Assembly (NCBI GenBank): GCA_030609975.1
Contig: JAUWSR010000191.1
Location: 1-7,414, forward strand
From: Acidobacteriota bacterium
GTDB taxonomy: Bacteria > Acidobacteriota > Aminicenantia > Aminicenantales > Aminicenantaceae
DNA: 7,414 nucleotides
Reading direction: 5' to 3'
The notes beneath the pieces are model-generated. The model had not been told where the DNA came from. It searched no databases and saw nothing but the letters and a program-made list of their open reading frames with translations. Positions within the stretch are counted from its first letter, which is position 1; the number at the start of each line of letters is the position of its first letter. Positions 1-6,715 of the stretch are shown here, piece by piece. Made by a program: the position numbers and the translations under genes.

Positions 1-269
1 AGCGATGAAATGGCTAAAAAGGTCTCCAGAGATTCGATCTGATCCTCTGATTTTTGATCGATACCAACGGGATCACTATCCAGATTGACTTTACTGTTCC
101 ATTTTTTTTGACGCAGAAAATCGAACAGGATATTCCGGGCCACTCTTTTTAACCAGGCCAGTGGAGAATCAGGTACGGTTTTGAGCTTCCAATTGTCAAG
201 GGCTCTCAAATAGGATTCCTGTACAATGTCCTCCGTTAACGCCTGATTCCCCCCTGTACGCTTAGCCAT
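1..269 (-). CDS. ECF-type RNA polymerase sigma factor, partial (cut by the left edge)
   Basis: Reading the minus strand from ATG at 269 gives 89 codons open to the window edge. The product resembles sigma70 region 2 of ECF sigma factors: GGNQALTEDIVQESYLRAL matches the usual 'ALAEDLVQETFLRAW' stretch (region 2.2), and SPLAWLKRVARNILFDFLRQKK is the typical 2.3/2.4 promoter -10 recognition helix. The acidic linker toward region 4 follows (ESLETFLAISS, which normally continues '...LP'); region 4 lies outside the window. The start is uncertain. No Shine-Dalgarno sequence precedes this ATG, and the homologous-looking residues FKTINPLYGY continue upstream in the same frame until a TAG at 306-308, with no ATG, GTG or TTG between. 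A normal ECF protein has about 10-25 more residues at the N-terminus. The family identification is firm; whether the gene is intact is not. It would direct RNA polymerase to a small regulon; targets and anti-sigma factor are not visible. Confidence 0.8.
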   Translation of the reverse strand, partial: MAKRTGGNQALTEDIVQESYLRALDNWKLKTVPDSPLAWLKRVARNILFDFLRQKKWNSKVNLDSDPVGIDQKSEDQIESLETFLAISS

Positions 270-438
270 ATATCCATATAAAGGATTTATCGTTTTAAAT
301 ACATTCTACTCTATTGACGTTTTCAGCAGGGGAAATCCCACAAAAAAATATAAACAATAGTTCAGGCTATTTGTCTTCTGTCATTCTATATCTTCACAAT
401 ACGTATCAAATCATTTAAGTGGGTAACTCTAGTCATCA

Positions 439-468
439 TTAACCTTCAATGTATTGGGTGACTATAAT
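439..468 (+). promoter_or_regulatory. Putative sigma70-type promoter for the M49 peptidase gene
   Basis: TTAACC (439-444) is followed after 18 bases by a perfect TATAAT (463-468). The -35 matches consensus at four of six positions. Transcription would start near 475, leaving a leader of about 70 bases before the ATG at 545. It would also exclude the in-frame upstream ATG at 449 as a start. Inference from motif only. Confidence 0.5.
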
Positions 469-531
469 CTTTACACATTACAACCAAAGGCTGTATATTG
501 AGGGCTGGATTTATGCTGAGGGATTAACATC

Positions 532-537
532 AGGAGG
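532..537 (+). promoter_or_regulatory. Ribosome binding site fixing the start of the M49 gene
   Basis: A perfect AGGAGG sits 7 bases before ATG 545. The other in-frame ATG, at 449, has no comparable site, and its extra 32 residues would precede an otherwise well-formed signal peptide. This decides for 545. Confidence 0.85.
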
Positions 538-544
538 AATTGAC

Positions 545-2260
545 ATGAAAAGAAAAGACTGTTTTATCTTTCTCGCTGCCATATCATTTTTATTCGTTTC
601 TTTGTTTACTTTTGGATGCACACCGAAGGAAAAAGCAGAGGAGGCAGCCGAGATGACTGAGATCGCAGGACATACAGTCGTTCAGGACATTCAAGCACGA
701 GTGGCCCAATTCGCGCCAACCGAGATAGCCTATGACGAGAACCTGCTCAATGAAGAACAAAAACAGGTCCTCGACAAACTGCTTATGGCTGCCGAACAGA
801 TCGATTTAATATTCTGGAAGCAGGCCTCCCATGTGAATCCCATGAAATTGGTCAGAGATTTAAATCAGTCCGACCATCCCTCAGCCCCGGATTTTCTGCG
901 CTATCTGAAGATCAATTTTGGACCCTATGACCGCTTGGCGGAGAACAAACCTTTTATCGGCACAGATCCAAAGCCATTGGGAGCTGGTTTTTACCCTGCT
1001 GACATGACCAAGGAAGAGTTCGAGAGCTTTGTGCAAACGCATCCGGATATGAAGGAATCGTTGGAGAGCACCTATACCTTAGTCAGGCGCCAAGACGACA
1101 GCCTCATCGCTATCCCCTACAATGAAGCCTACAAAGAAGACCTGGAAATTGTGGTCACGTACCTGCGAGAGGCGGCAGCAATAACCTCGGATAAGGCCTT
1201 CAAGGCGTACCTCAACCAGAAGGCCGACGACCTTCTCTCCAACGACTATTACCAAGGTGATCTTCAGTGGATCGACCTGGAAGGCAACCTGCTGGAAATC
1301 GTGATCGGTCCCTTTGAGGTCTATGAGGATAGCCTGATGGGGCTTAAAGCTGCCTATGAATGTTTCGTCTTCATCAACGATTTTGAGGAGATGGATAAAC
1401 TCAAAGCCTACGTCGATTACCTGGGAGAGATGCAGCGCTTGCTTCCTGTGGAGCAAAAATACAAAGCCGCCAAGATCGAAGGGATGGCCTCGCCGCTTAA
1501 TGTCGTCATCCAGGTGTTCGTGGCTGGGGATACAAAATCCGGAGTGCAGACATTGGCCTTTGTGCTTCCCAACGACGAAAGGATCCGCGAGGAAAAAGGA
1601 ACTAAAAAAGTCTTCCTCAAGAACATTCAAGAGGCGAAGTTTGACAAGGTTCTTGTCCCCATCTCCAAGAATGTCCTGGCCGAAGAGGATGCAGCGCTCA
1701 TATCATTCTATGCCTATTTCACAGAAACGATCCTGCATGAGATCTCGCATGTGTTCGGCTCGAATTACGTTACCCTTGAGGATGGCACACGAACCACGAT
1801 CAACAAGGCACTGGCCGACAAATACTCAGCTATCGAGGAGTGCAAAGCGACCATCGTGGGAATGCACAACGTACCCTTCCTGATCGAAAAGGGCTTGATC
1901 CCCAAAGAGAAAGAACAAGAGATTTACACCACCTATTTGGCCGGCATGTTCCGCTCCATCCGGTTCGGTGCGCATGAGGCCCATGGTTTGGGTACGCTGA
2001 TGCAGCTCAACTATCACAGAAAAACAGGCGCCTTCCAGTACGATCCTGCAACCCATAAGTTCAGCGTAGACCAGGACAAGATCAAGGACTCGATCACTGA
2101 GATGGCGAAGAAGATCCTAGCACTGGAGGGTGACGGAAACTACGACAATGCCGTAGCCTTCATCACAATGTACGGCGAAGTAGACACTGTGATCCAAGGC
2201 CTGCTGGACAGCCTCAGCGATATCCCCGTTGATATTGAACCCATTTATAAATTTGAATAG
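545..2260 (+). CDS. Exported M49-family (dipeptidyl-peptidase III-like) zinc metallopeptidase, HEISH variant
   Basis: The product has 571 residues. Residues 1-25 form a signal peptide: basic MKRK, a long hydrophobic core, then FTFGC. Cys25 suggests a lipoprotein, although the lipobox (T-F-G-C) is not canonical. The catalytic signature is HEISH at 398-402 followed by EECKA at 431-435, corresponding to the zinc-binding histidines and glutamate of M49 peptidases. Most members carry the hexapeptide HELLGH with EECRAE; a pentapeptide HEISH form is known from Caldithrix abyssi DPP III. Other stretches typical of bacterial M49 proteins are GFYPADMTKEEFE (148-160) and IGPFEVYEDSL (254-264). Family members remove dipeptides from peptide N-termini; an anchored, export-located role in peptide uptake is inferred. 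The gene is monocistronic as far as visible, divergent from the sigma factor gene and convergent with the M14 gene 37 bases downstream. Related bacterial proteins are sometimes misannotated as dihydrofolate reductase or Nudix hydrolase; nothing here supports either. Family assignment is confident; substrate specificity and lipidation are not. Confidence 0.88.
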   Translation: MKRKDCFIFLAAISFLFVSLFTFGCTPKEKAEEAAEMTEIAGHTVVQDIQARVAQFAPTEIAYDENLLNEEQKQVLDKLLMAAEQIDLIFWKQASHVNPMKLVRDLNQSDHPSAPDFLRYLKINFGPYDRLAENKPFIGTDPKPLGAGFYPADMTKEEFESFVQTHPDMKESLESTYTLVRRQDDSLIAIPYNEAYKEDLEIVVTYLREAAAITSDKAFKAYLNQKADDLLSNDYYQGDLQWIDLEGNLLEIVIGPFEVYEDSLMGLKAAYECFVFINDFEEMDKLKAYVDYLGEMQRLLPVEQKYKAAKIEGMASPLNVVIQVFVAGDTKSGVQTLAFVLPNDERIREEKGTKKVFLKNIQEAKFDKVLVPISKNVLAEEDAALISFYAYFTETILHEISHVFGSNYVTLEDGTRTTINKALADKYSAIEECKATIVGMHNVPFLIEKGLIPKEKEQEIYTTYLAGMFRSIRFGAHEAHGLGTLMQLNYHRKTGAFQYDPATHKFSVDQDKIKDSITEMAKKILALEGDGNYDNAVAFITMYGEVDTVIQGLLDSLSDIPVDIEPIYKFE

Positions 2261-2297
2261 ACCAGTCTAAGACTATATTAAGGATATTCCAAACTGT

Positions 2298-5075
2298 TTA
2301 CTTACTTCCTTCTTCTTTTTTCTCCGGAGGCGAAACATCCAGATCATTAAAATTGAGGATGGAGTTGAACACGAACGCGTAATTACCATGACTGGTATCT
2401 CGCCACAGCGGATTAAAGGTAAACATCATGATGTGCCCTTTGCCGACGGGAACGTCTAAGATCGCGGCCTTGCCTTTCAGTGTCTTCTCTTGGGCGACCA
2501 TGCCGCTGAGACACAGCTTGCCCTTGGAGGCATATTTGAGCACAATGTATTTTTCAAGTTTCTCGGGCACGCTCAAAAGCGGACCGGACTGTCGGCGGTA
2601 GATCGTGGGTTCATCAGAATAGCCGTAAACCGTTGGATGATCGGGGTTTGCTATTTCCCCACGAACAAGGGAACCGGGATTGGCAAATCCAGCGCCTATT
2701 CTGGCTTCGCGCAGGTCACGCACCAGGCCAAAATCCAAAACCAATCTTACCGGATTCTGAATCAGCATCAGAAGCCCTCCCTGGTGGGTGAAATCTCGTA
2801 GGTTCAAGAGCCCTTCCAATCCCATGCCTCCGGTGATGTCCTCGCTGGAATCGGGGGTTCCCAGGTGTTTAAACTCTTCTGAACGAACAAAAGCAAGGGG
2901 TCCGCTCTGTTCAGGATCCAATCCATTGATGATATCCCCTCCTGTACGACCGCCGCAGTTGCCGATAAGGATCACATCGAACCTGTCACTCAAACCTCCC
3001 CGGCGCAGATCGTCTTTATCGATATAGGTGTAGGGAATCTCGAGCTGATCGAAGGCGAAACGTACCCATCCATCATTCTGGGTGCTGAACCAGGTATGGA
3101 AAATTGCGATTCGGGGCACTTCCAGTTCATGGGTTTTCACTTCCGGCATCTTTTTAGCAGCATAAGCCTTTAATCCCAATTCCTTGCATAGCGCAGACAC
3201 CACGGAATGGAGAGTGGGATCAGCTCCCTCGACCGGGAATATAAGAGAGCCGGCATCGAAATTTCGCTTCGCGATGGAAAAAGTCTCGTCTGAAGCCAGG
3301 GCACGAAAATCCTTCAGTTTCACCCGCGCGGTTAAAAGAGAATTGATCGTGCCGTGGTTAAAAATATAGGCACCGGCAGCTTTATTGCCAAGCACCTCCC
3401 CCTTGGGATATACGGGCACCGTTACCGGCTCCACCTTAGCCTTGAATATGGCCTGATCCTTGATCTCGACAGTTTTTACGTCCATGTGTAGGCCCAAGGT
3501 CCATCCGGCATCATCGTAAACCCTTCGGACGTCGGGCCCCTGAGGATATTCCTGTGTCCCCAAAAGCATGACCGCCAGATTTCTGTAGGGCTGATCCATG
3601 CGAACCACATAAGACCCCTCGGGGAAAGATCCTTCCTTTATCTTGATCTCGGATTTGAGACGATGAACCTCGATCCTCTGTTTCAGAAGCACATTGATCA
3701 GGTAAGCCGTATCCACCGGATCCTTCTGCCCGGCGGGAATCAAGTAAGCGTAGGGTGGTTCACTCTTGCCCTTGGCATAGGAGTCATATCCCCGTTTCCA
3801 GAAATTTTTCAGATAGGAATCCTTATTGGAGACGAATGCATAAAAAGCCAGGATGTCTCCCGTCTGCTGGTAGTTGACATTATTCCTCATCGACCAGTCG
3901 AATTTTTCAGGTGGGGCAATCGGGCGGTACCACTTCTCTTCTCGGCTTCGTTCGGGAAGTTCTCTCTCAAAAGTTTGTCCGACGCCATTTCCCAGGGTTT
4001 CATAAAAATGGAAGAGGGCATTATGGGTTGGAGCGATGGAAGCCATGAAATTGGGGCTCCACATGGTATTCCCGAAATCATGCGTGTAAACGCCGGGCAT
4101 CCCGAATCCGGTCATCTGAGACACCTCGAACCATGCCAGGAGGTTGATGTCGCTTCCCACGCTGGGATGAAAATTGGAGGGTCCATTGGCCGATGACACA
4201 TAGAAAAGGAATCCGCTCTCGTGATTGTCCTGTAGGACAACCGGATGCCACTCAAAAAACGTTTGGGCGATATTCTGCATCTCCGATTGAGACTGCGTGA
4301 TCATATCGCGATTGTTATCATGCAGATCGTATTTCCCCCAGTATGGGACACGAGTCAACTTGTCCCTGTCTTTGACCTCTGCATTGTACTTGTAATACCA
4401 GTCGGTATGTTTATCATGCCCGTCCGGTTCAGCGGATGGCGTTATCATAATGATCATCTCATCGCGAATCCTCTTGATCATTGGGCTTTCATCCACCGCC
4501 AAACGATAGGCCAACTCCAGGCAGGTCTCGGCTGAACCGCTTTCCGAAGAATGAAGGTTCTGAGTCAGCCAATAGATCGGTTTTACCTGGGAGATGACCT
4601 GCTCCGCCTGAGTTTCGGTTTTAACGATCCGAGGATCGGCGAGGCGGGCGAGAAGGTTTTTATGTTCATCCAGATGTTTCATGGTGTTGCTGTCAGAAAT
4701 AACGACAATCACCATCTCACGTCCTTCTCCTGATTTCCCGATCGGCACTACGTTCACCCGGTCACTGGCATCGGCCAGGGCGTTCATATATTTGAGAATA
4801 TCCTGGTAATAGGTCAATTTTCCGGGAGCACCGGCAATATAACCCAGAATATCCTTGGGTGTAGGAATTCCTTCAGCTTTGGGAAGATAGTTTACTAAAG
4901 GACTGATAAACTCCGGCCTGGTGGTAGCTTCTATGATCAAACGGGTATATTCTTCATCTACGGCCTGATTCGTTGCAGGGCCCTGCCCGGTTACAGGAAG
5001 AACACAAAAACTCCAGGCGATAACAGCCGCGAAGACAGGGAACAAACAAGCGCGCCGATTAAACTTCTTAAACAT
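2298..5075 (-). CDS. Exported M14-family zinc carboxypeptidase with C-terminal amidotransferase-like domain
   Basis: The product has 925 residues. Residues 1 to about 30 form a signal peptide (FKKFNRR, hydrophobic core, ending near VTGQG). The M14 domain spans roughly 75-400. Zinc ligands His175 and Glu178 lie in NLHSSE, substrate-binding Asn/Arg in DNNRD (253-257), and the third ligand His285 in DNHESG. Glu359 in FHFYETLG is the likely general base: it lies 74 residues after His285, the same spacing as His196-Glu270 in carboxypeptidase A. After a middle region (about 430-640), the segment from about 653 (VPRIAIFH...) through FDVILIGNCGG (699-709) resembles the class I glutamine-amidotransferase/ThuA-like fold that often follows M14 domains in large bacterial exported proteins; I see no clear Cys-His catalytic pair in it. 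The start is set by GGAGGT just before ATG 5075. Such enzymes cleave C-terminal residues or amide bonds of peptides; periplasmic peptide degradation is inferred. Exact substrate unknown. Confidence 0.88.
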   Translation of the reverse strand: MFKKFNRRACLFPVFAAVIAWSFCVLPVTGQGPATNQAVDEEYTRLIIEATTRPEFISPLVNYLPKAEGIPTPKDILGYIAGAPGKLTYYQDILKYMNALADASDRVNVVPIGKSGEGREMVIVVISDSNTMKHLDEHKNLLARLADPRIVKTETQAEQVISQVKPIYWLTQNLHSSESGSAETCLELAYRLAVDESPMIKRIRDEMIIMITPSAEPDGHDKHTDWYYKYNAEVKDRDKLTRVPYWGKYDLHDNNRDMITQSQSEMQNIAQTFFEWHPVVLQDNHESGFLFYVSSANGPSNFHPSVGSDINLLAWFEVSQMTGFGMPGVYTHDFGNTMWSPNFMASIAPTHNALFHFYETLGNGVGQTFERELPERSREEKWYRPIAPPEKFDWSMRNNVNYQQTGDILAFYAFVSNKDSYLKNFWKRGYDSYAKGKSEPPYAYLIPAGQKDPVDTAYLINVLLKQRIEVHRLKSEIKIKEGSFPEGSYVVRMDQPYRNLAVMLLGTQEYPQGPDVRRVYDDAGWTLGLHMDVKTVEIKDQAIFKAKVEPVTVPVYPKGEVLGNKAAGAYIFNHGTINSLLTARVKLKDFRALASDETFSIAKRNFDAGSLIFPVEGADPTLHSVVSALCKELGLKAYAAKKMPEVKTHELEVPRIAIFHTWFSTQNDGWVRFAFDQLEIPYTYIDKDDLRRGGLSDRFDVILIGNCGGRTGGDIINGLDPEQSGPLAFVRSEEFKHLGTPDSSEDITGGMGLEGLLNLRDFTHQGGLLMLIQNPVRLVLDFGLVRDLREARIGAGFANPGSLVRGEIANPDHPTVYGYSDEPTIYRRQSGPLLSVPEKLEKYIVLKYASKGKLCLSGMVAQEKTLKGKAAILDVPVGKGHIMMFTFNPLWRDTSHGNYAFVFNSILNFNDLDVSPPEKKEEGSK

Positions 5076-5078
5076 TTT

Positions 5079-5084
5079 ACCTCC
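5079..5084 (-). promoter_or_regulatory. Ribosome binding site of the M14 gene
   Basis: The minus strand reads GGAGGT followed by AAA and the ATG at 5075. The spacing is slightly short but the core is strong, and it directly precedes a good signal peptide, so the start is well supported. Confidence 0.75.
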
Positions 5085-5136
5085 ATTGGGGTGTCTTTCT
5101 GCCAGACGGACCTCTCAGTGAGTTTAAAGTCAGGGT

Positions 5137-5166
5137 ATTATATTCATCGGCAAAGAGCTCTGTCAA
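5137..5166 (-). promoter_or_regulatory. Full-consensus sigma70 promoter for the M14 gene
   Basis: On the minus strand TTGACA (5166-5161) and TATAAT (5142-5137) are separated by 18 bases. Both hexamers match consensus perfectly. Transcription would begin near 5130, giving a leader of about 55 bases before the start codon at 5075. This suggests strong, housekeeping-sigma expression unless a repressor acts; no clear operator was seen. Confidence 0.78.
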
Positions 5167-5287
5167 CGTTCCCGGAATTCATAAGCAGCGATGTTTTGCG
5201 AACCTTTTCCTTAGACGAAGCGTATATATAGGATGAGGGATATTAAACTTTGATACCACACCAAAAGATGGGGAAAACCATCAACAT

Positions 5288-5293
5288 GAGGAG
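5288..5293 (+). promoter_or_regulatory. Ribosome binding site of the pentapeptide-repeat gene
   Basis: GAGGAG lies 6 bases before ATG 5300 and directly precedes a standard signal peptide, fixing the start. I found no convincing promoter with good -35 and -10 spacing for this gene; AT-rich TATATATA at 5223-5230 is a possible -10 without a matching -35. Confidence 0.75.
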
Positions 5294-5299
5294 AAATCT

Positions 5300-6061
5300 A
5301 TGAAAAAAATTGCCGTATTTATCCTTACTTTCATTTTTCTTTCGGGTTTGGCCTTGGCACAATCGCGTGTCGATGCCCAAGACATCCTTAAAAGCATAGA
5401 TGAGGGGAAAGCAATCAGCTACACGGGAGTTGAGATCGTCGGCGACCTGGATCTGACGACTCTTCAGGACAAAGAACCGGATAAAAAGAACAAACGCTCT
5501 AACAAAACCTTCTGGTATCATGTCAGAACTCCACTGACCTTAGTGGACTGTACCTTCAAGGACGATGTTATCGCCTACTATCATGATGACCGGAAAAACG
5601 AAACCCACAACGCTGTATTTCATGATGATGTCAGCTTTCAGGGCTGTGAATTTCAGGGAAAATCCGCTTTTAAGTATTCAAAATTCTACGAAACTGCAAA
5701 CTTCTCTAATACAACTTATCGAAAAGAGGCGCTCTTTAAATACTCTAAGTTTTCTACTGAAGTCAGCTTTGCTGACTCCACTTTCGCCCACGACGCCAAC
5801 TTCAAATACACAGAATTCCCGGAAGCGGTCGATTTTAGCAACGCAGAATTTGAAGACCTGGCAAATTTTAAGTATACGGAGTTTCCAGGCGGGGTGAGCT
5901 TTAAAAGCGTGGTTTTTCAGGGCGATGCGAATTTCAAATACACCAAATTCTCCGAGCCCTTCGACTTTGAGGACACGGAATTTGAAGACGACGTCGATTT
6001 CAAATACACCAAACTGGAAGGAAAATCCTTCACAGTCTATCTGTTGAAAAACAAAAAATAG
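5300..6061 (+). CDS. Exported pentapeptide-repeat protein (F-rich, 11-residue phased)
   Basis: The product has 253 residues. Residues 1-20 form a clean Sec signal peptide (MKKIAVF..., hydrophobic core, ALA at 18-20, cleavage before QSR). Residues 25-55 (AQDILKSIDEGKAIS...GDLDL) resemble the N-terminal cap often preceding pentapeptide repeats. A charged, Lys-rich stretch (about 57-70) follows. From Phe113 to about 244 the protein is a repeat: Phe at 113, 124, 135, 146, 157, 168, 179, 190, 201, 212, 223 and 234, exactly 11 apart, usually with a second aromatic five residues later. This F-x4-F-x5 spacing matches the Phe-type pentapeptide-repeat families, predicted to form a right-handed quadrilateral beta-helix. 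The biochemical role is unknown; an export-located structural or binding protein is inferred. It is divergent from the M14 gene (224 bases between starts) and convergent with the VOC gene (70 bases). The DNA-gyrase-protecting role of some cytoplasmic pentapeptide proteins is unlikely given the signal peptide. Confidence 0.85.
   Translation: MKKIAVFILTFIFLSGLALAQSRVDAQDILKSIDEGKAISYTGVEIVGDLDLTTLQDKEPDKKNKRSNKTFWYHVRTPLTLVDCTFKDDVIAYYHDDRKNETHNAVFHDDVSFQGCEFQGKSAFKYSKFYETANFSNTTYRKEALFKYSKFSTEVSFADSTFAHDANFKYTEFPEAVDFSNAEFEDLANFKYTEFPGGVSFKSVVFQGDANFKYTKFSEPFDFEDTEFEDDVDFKYTKLEGKSFTVYLLKNKK
5669..5998 (+). repeat. Five tandem 66-base coding repeats (22 residues each) in the pentapeptide-repeat gene
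   Basis: Units begin with FKY(S/T)(K/E)F at residues 124, 146, 168, 190 and 212, each exactly 22 residues long; a sixth, incomplete unit starts at 234 (FKYTKL). At DNA level the unit starts keep similar words (ttcaaatacac at three of them) but show many synonymous differences, so the array is not a recent duplication. Each unit holds two 11-residue half-repeats. Confidence 0.8.
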
Positions 6062-6131
6062 AAGCTGCAGCTAAAGCCCGCGCATAATCGTCTGAAGTCT
6101 TCCTTGGGCCTTTTGGATCACCGGTCGTCTA

Positions 6132-6566
6132 CTATTTATCTGACCATACTGCCAATTCATTGCCGCTCGGATCTGTAAAATGGAAGCGCCGTCCTCCAGG
6201 AAACTCAAATATATCCTTTACGATCGTTCCACCTGCTGATTTTACGCTTTCTTTTATAAGTTCTAGATTTATCGAATAAATTATAATTAGCGGACCACCT
6301 TTTTGAACAGTTGGTTCTTTTCTAAAACCACCATCCAGCCTGCCATCATTAAAGCTGGTATACTCCGGTCCATAGTCAACAAACTTCCACCCAAACACAT
6401 CTCCATAAAATTGCTTGGCCTCCATGAGATCAAGGGTGGGAAGCTCTATGTAATCAATACCTAGTTCCTGACGTTTATCTTTCTCAGTCATGCCGGCACT
6501 CCTCAATCCAAAGGATAGTTCAAATACTAACACAATTGCGACAATGATTATTATGTATTTTTTCAA
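6132..6566 (-). CDS. VOC (glyoxalase/bleomycin-resistance fold) protein with N-terminal signal/anchor segment
   Basis: The product has 144 residues if translation starts at TTG 6566 (read as Met). Residues 2-20 are KK followed by a strongly hydrophobic stretch resembling a signal peptide or membrane anchor. The rest is a single VOC module: IDYIELPTLDLMEAKQFYGDVFGW-like first strand-helix unit (37-60), SINLELIKESVKSAGGTIV in the middle (98-116), and GGRRFHFTDPSGNELAVW (124-141) at the end. Glu41 and Glu137 occupy the usual metal-ligand positions. VOC enzymes include glyoxalases, dioxygenases and resistance proteins; a single module normally dimerises, and no specific reaction can be assigned. 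The start is ambiguous: ATG 6491 (residue 26), just where the VOC module begins, has its own GAGGAG at 6499-6504. The TTG start also has a purine-rich site (GAGAGGG, 6574-6580, 7 bases upstream). The gene lies downstream of lepA on the same strand, 149 bases away. Confidence 0.82.
   Translation of the reverse strand: MKKYIIIIVAIVLVFELSFGLRSAGMTEKDKRQELGIDYIELPTLDLMEAKQFYGDVFGWKFVDYGPEYTSFNDGRLDGGFRKEPTVQKGGPLIIIYSINLELIKESVKSAGGTIVKDIFEFPGGRRFHFTDPSGNELAVWSDK
6499..6504 (-). promoter_or_regulatory. Internal ribosome binding site for the shorter VOC product
   Basis: GAGGAG lies 7 bases before ATG 6491, inside the reading frame that begins at TTG 6566. It would give a 119-residue cytosolic VOC protein beginning MTEKDKRQ. 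It may be the main start, an alternative second start, or chance. Confidence 0.5.
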
Positions 6567-6596
6567 TGCTTTTCCCTCTCGATTTTATTTAAAAGT

Positions 6597-6605
6597 ATTG
6601 TATCA
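6597..6605 (-). promoter_or_regulatory. Putative extended -10 promoter for the VOC gene
   Basis: The minus strand reads TGATACAAT, an extended -10 (TGn plus TACAAT, one mismatch to TATAAT). No good -35 is seen at 17 bases, which extended -10 promoters tolerate. Transcription would start near 6590, about 25 bases before TTG 6566. That would put the signal-segment start on the transcript. Motif inference only. Confidence 0.4.
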
Positions 6606-6715
6606 CAATCTTGCACACCCTTGTTTTAACATGATTCCCCAGGGAAAGGCTCCAATCCCCAACGACAGACCTCCAGACGGAATCGCAGTCAGCATGGTTG
6701 AATATTAAACGGTCC

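Noticed and set aside
1079..1630. Open frame of 183 codons on the minus strand inside the M49 gene
   Set aside because: It is antisense to a well-supported metallopeptidase and has no ribosome site or recognisable domain. The overlapping plus-frame 1356-1883 is likewise a shadow.
2264..2274. Inverted repeat agtct-a-agact after the M49 stop codon
   Set aside because: The stem is very short, AT-rich and has no T-tract, so it is not a credible intrinsic terminator.
3663..4196. Open frame of 177 codons on the plus strand opposite the M14 gene
   Set aside because: It is a shadow of the catalytic-domain coding sequence; the minus strand holds the zinc-binding motifs at the same place.
5300..6061. 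Pentapeptide protein as a gyrase-protecting (Qnr-like) resistance factor
   Set aside because: It has a clear Sec signal peptide and a Phe-type 11-residue phase, unlike the cytosolic Leu/Phe-centred Qnr proteins.
6062..6131. Possible bidirectional terminator between the pentapeptide-repeat and VOC genes (AGCTGCAGCT at 6063-6072)
   Set aside because: The palindrome folds only into a three-base stem with a four-base loop. A T-run follows it on the minus strand only, inside the neighbouring gene. Too weak to call.
6606..6715. Small gene or terminator between lepA and the VOC gene
   Set aside because: The G- and C-runs (such as gattcccc and aatcccc) are direct rather than inverted repeats. No frame has a start with a ribosome site.
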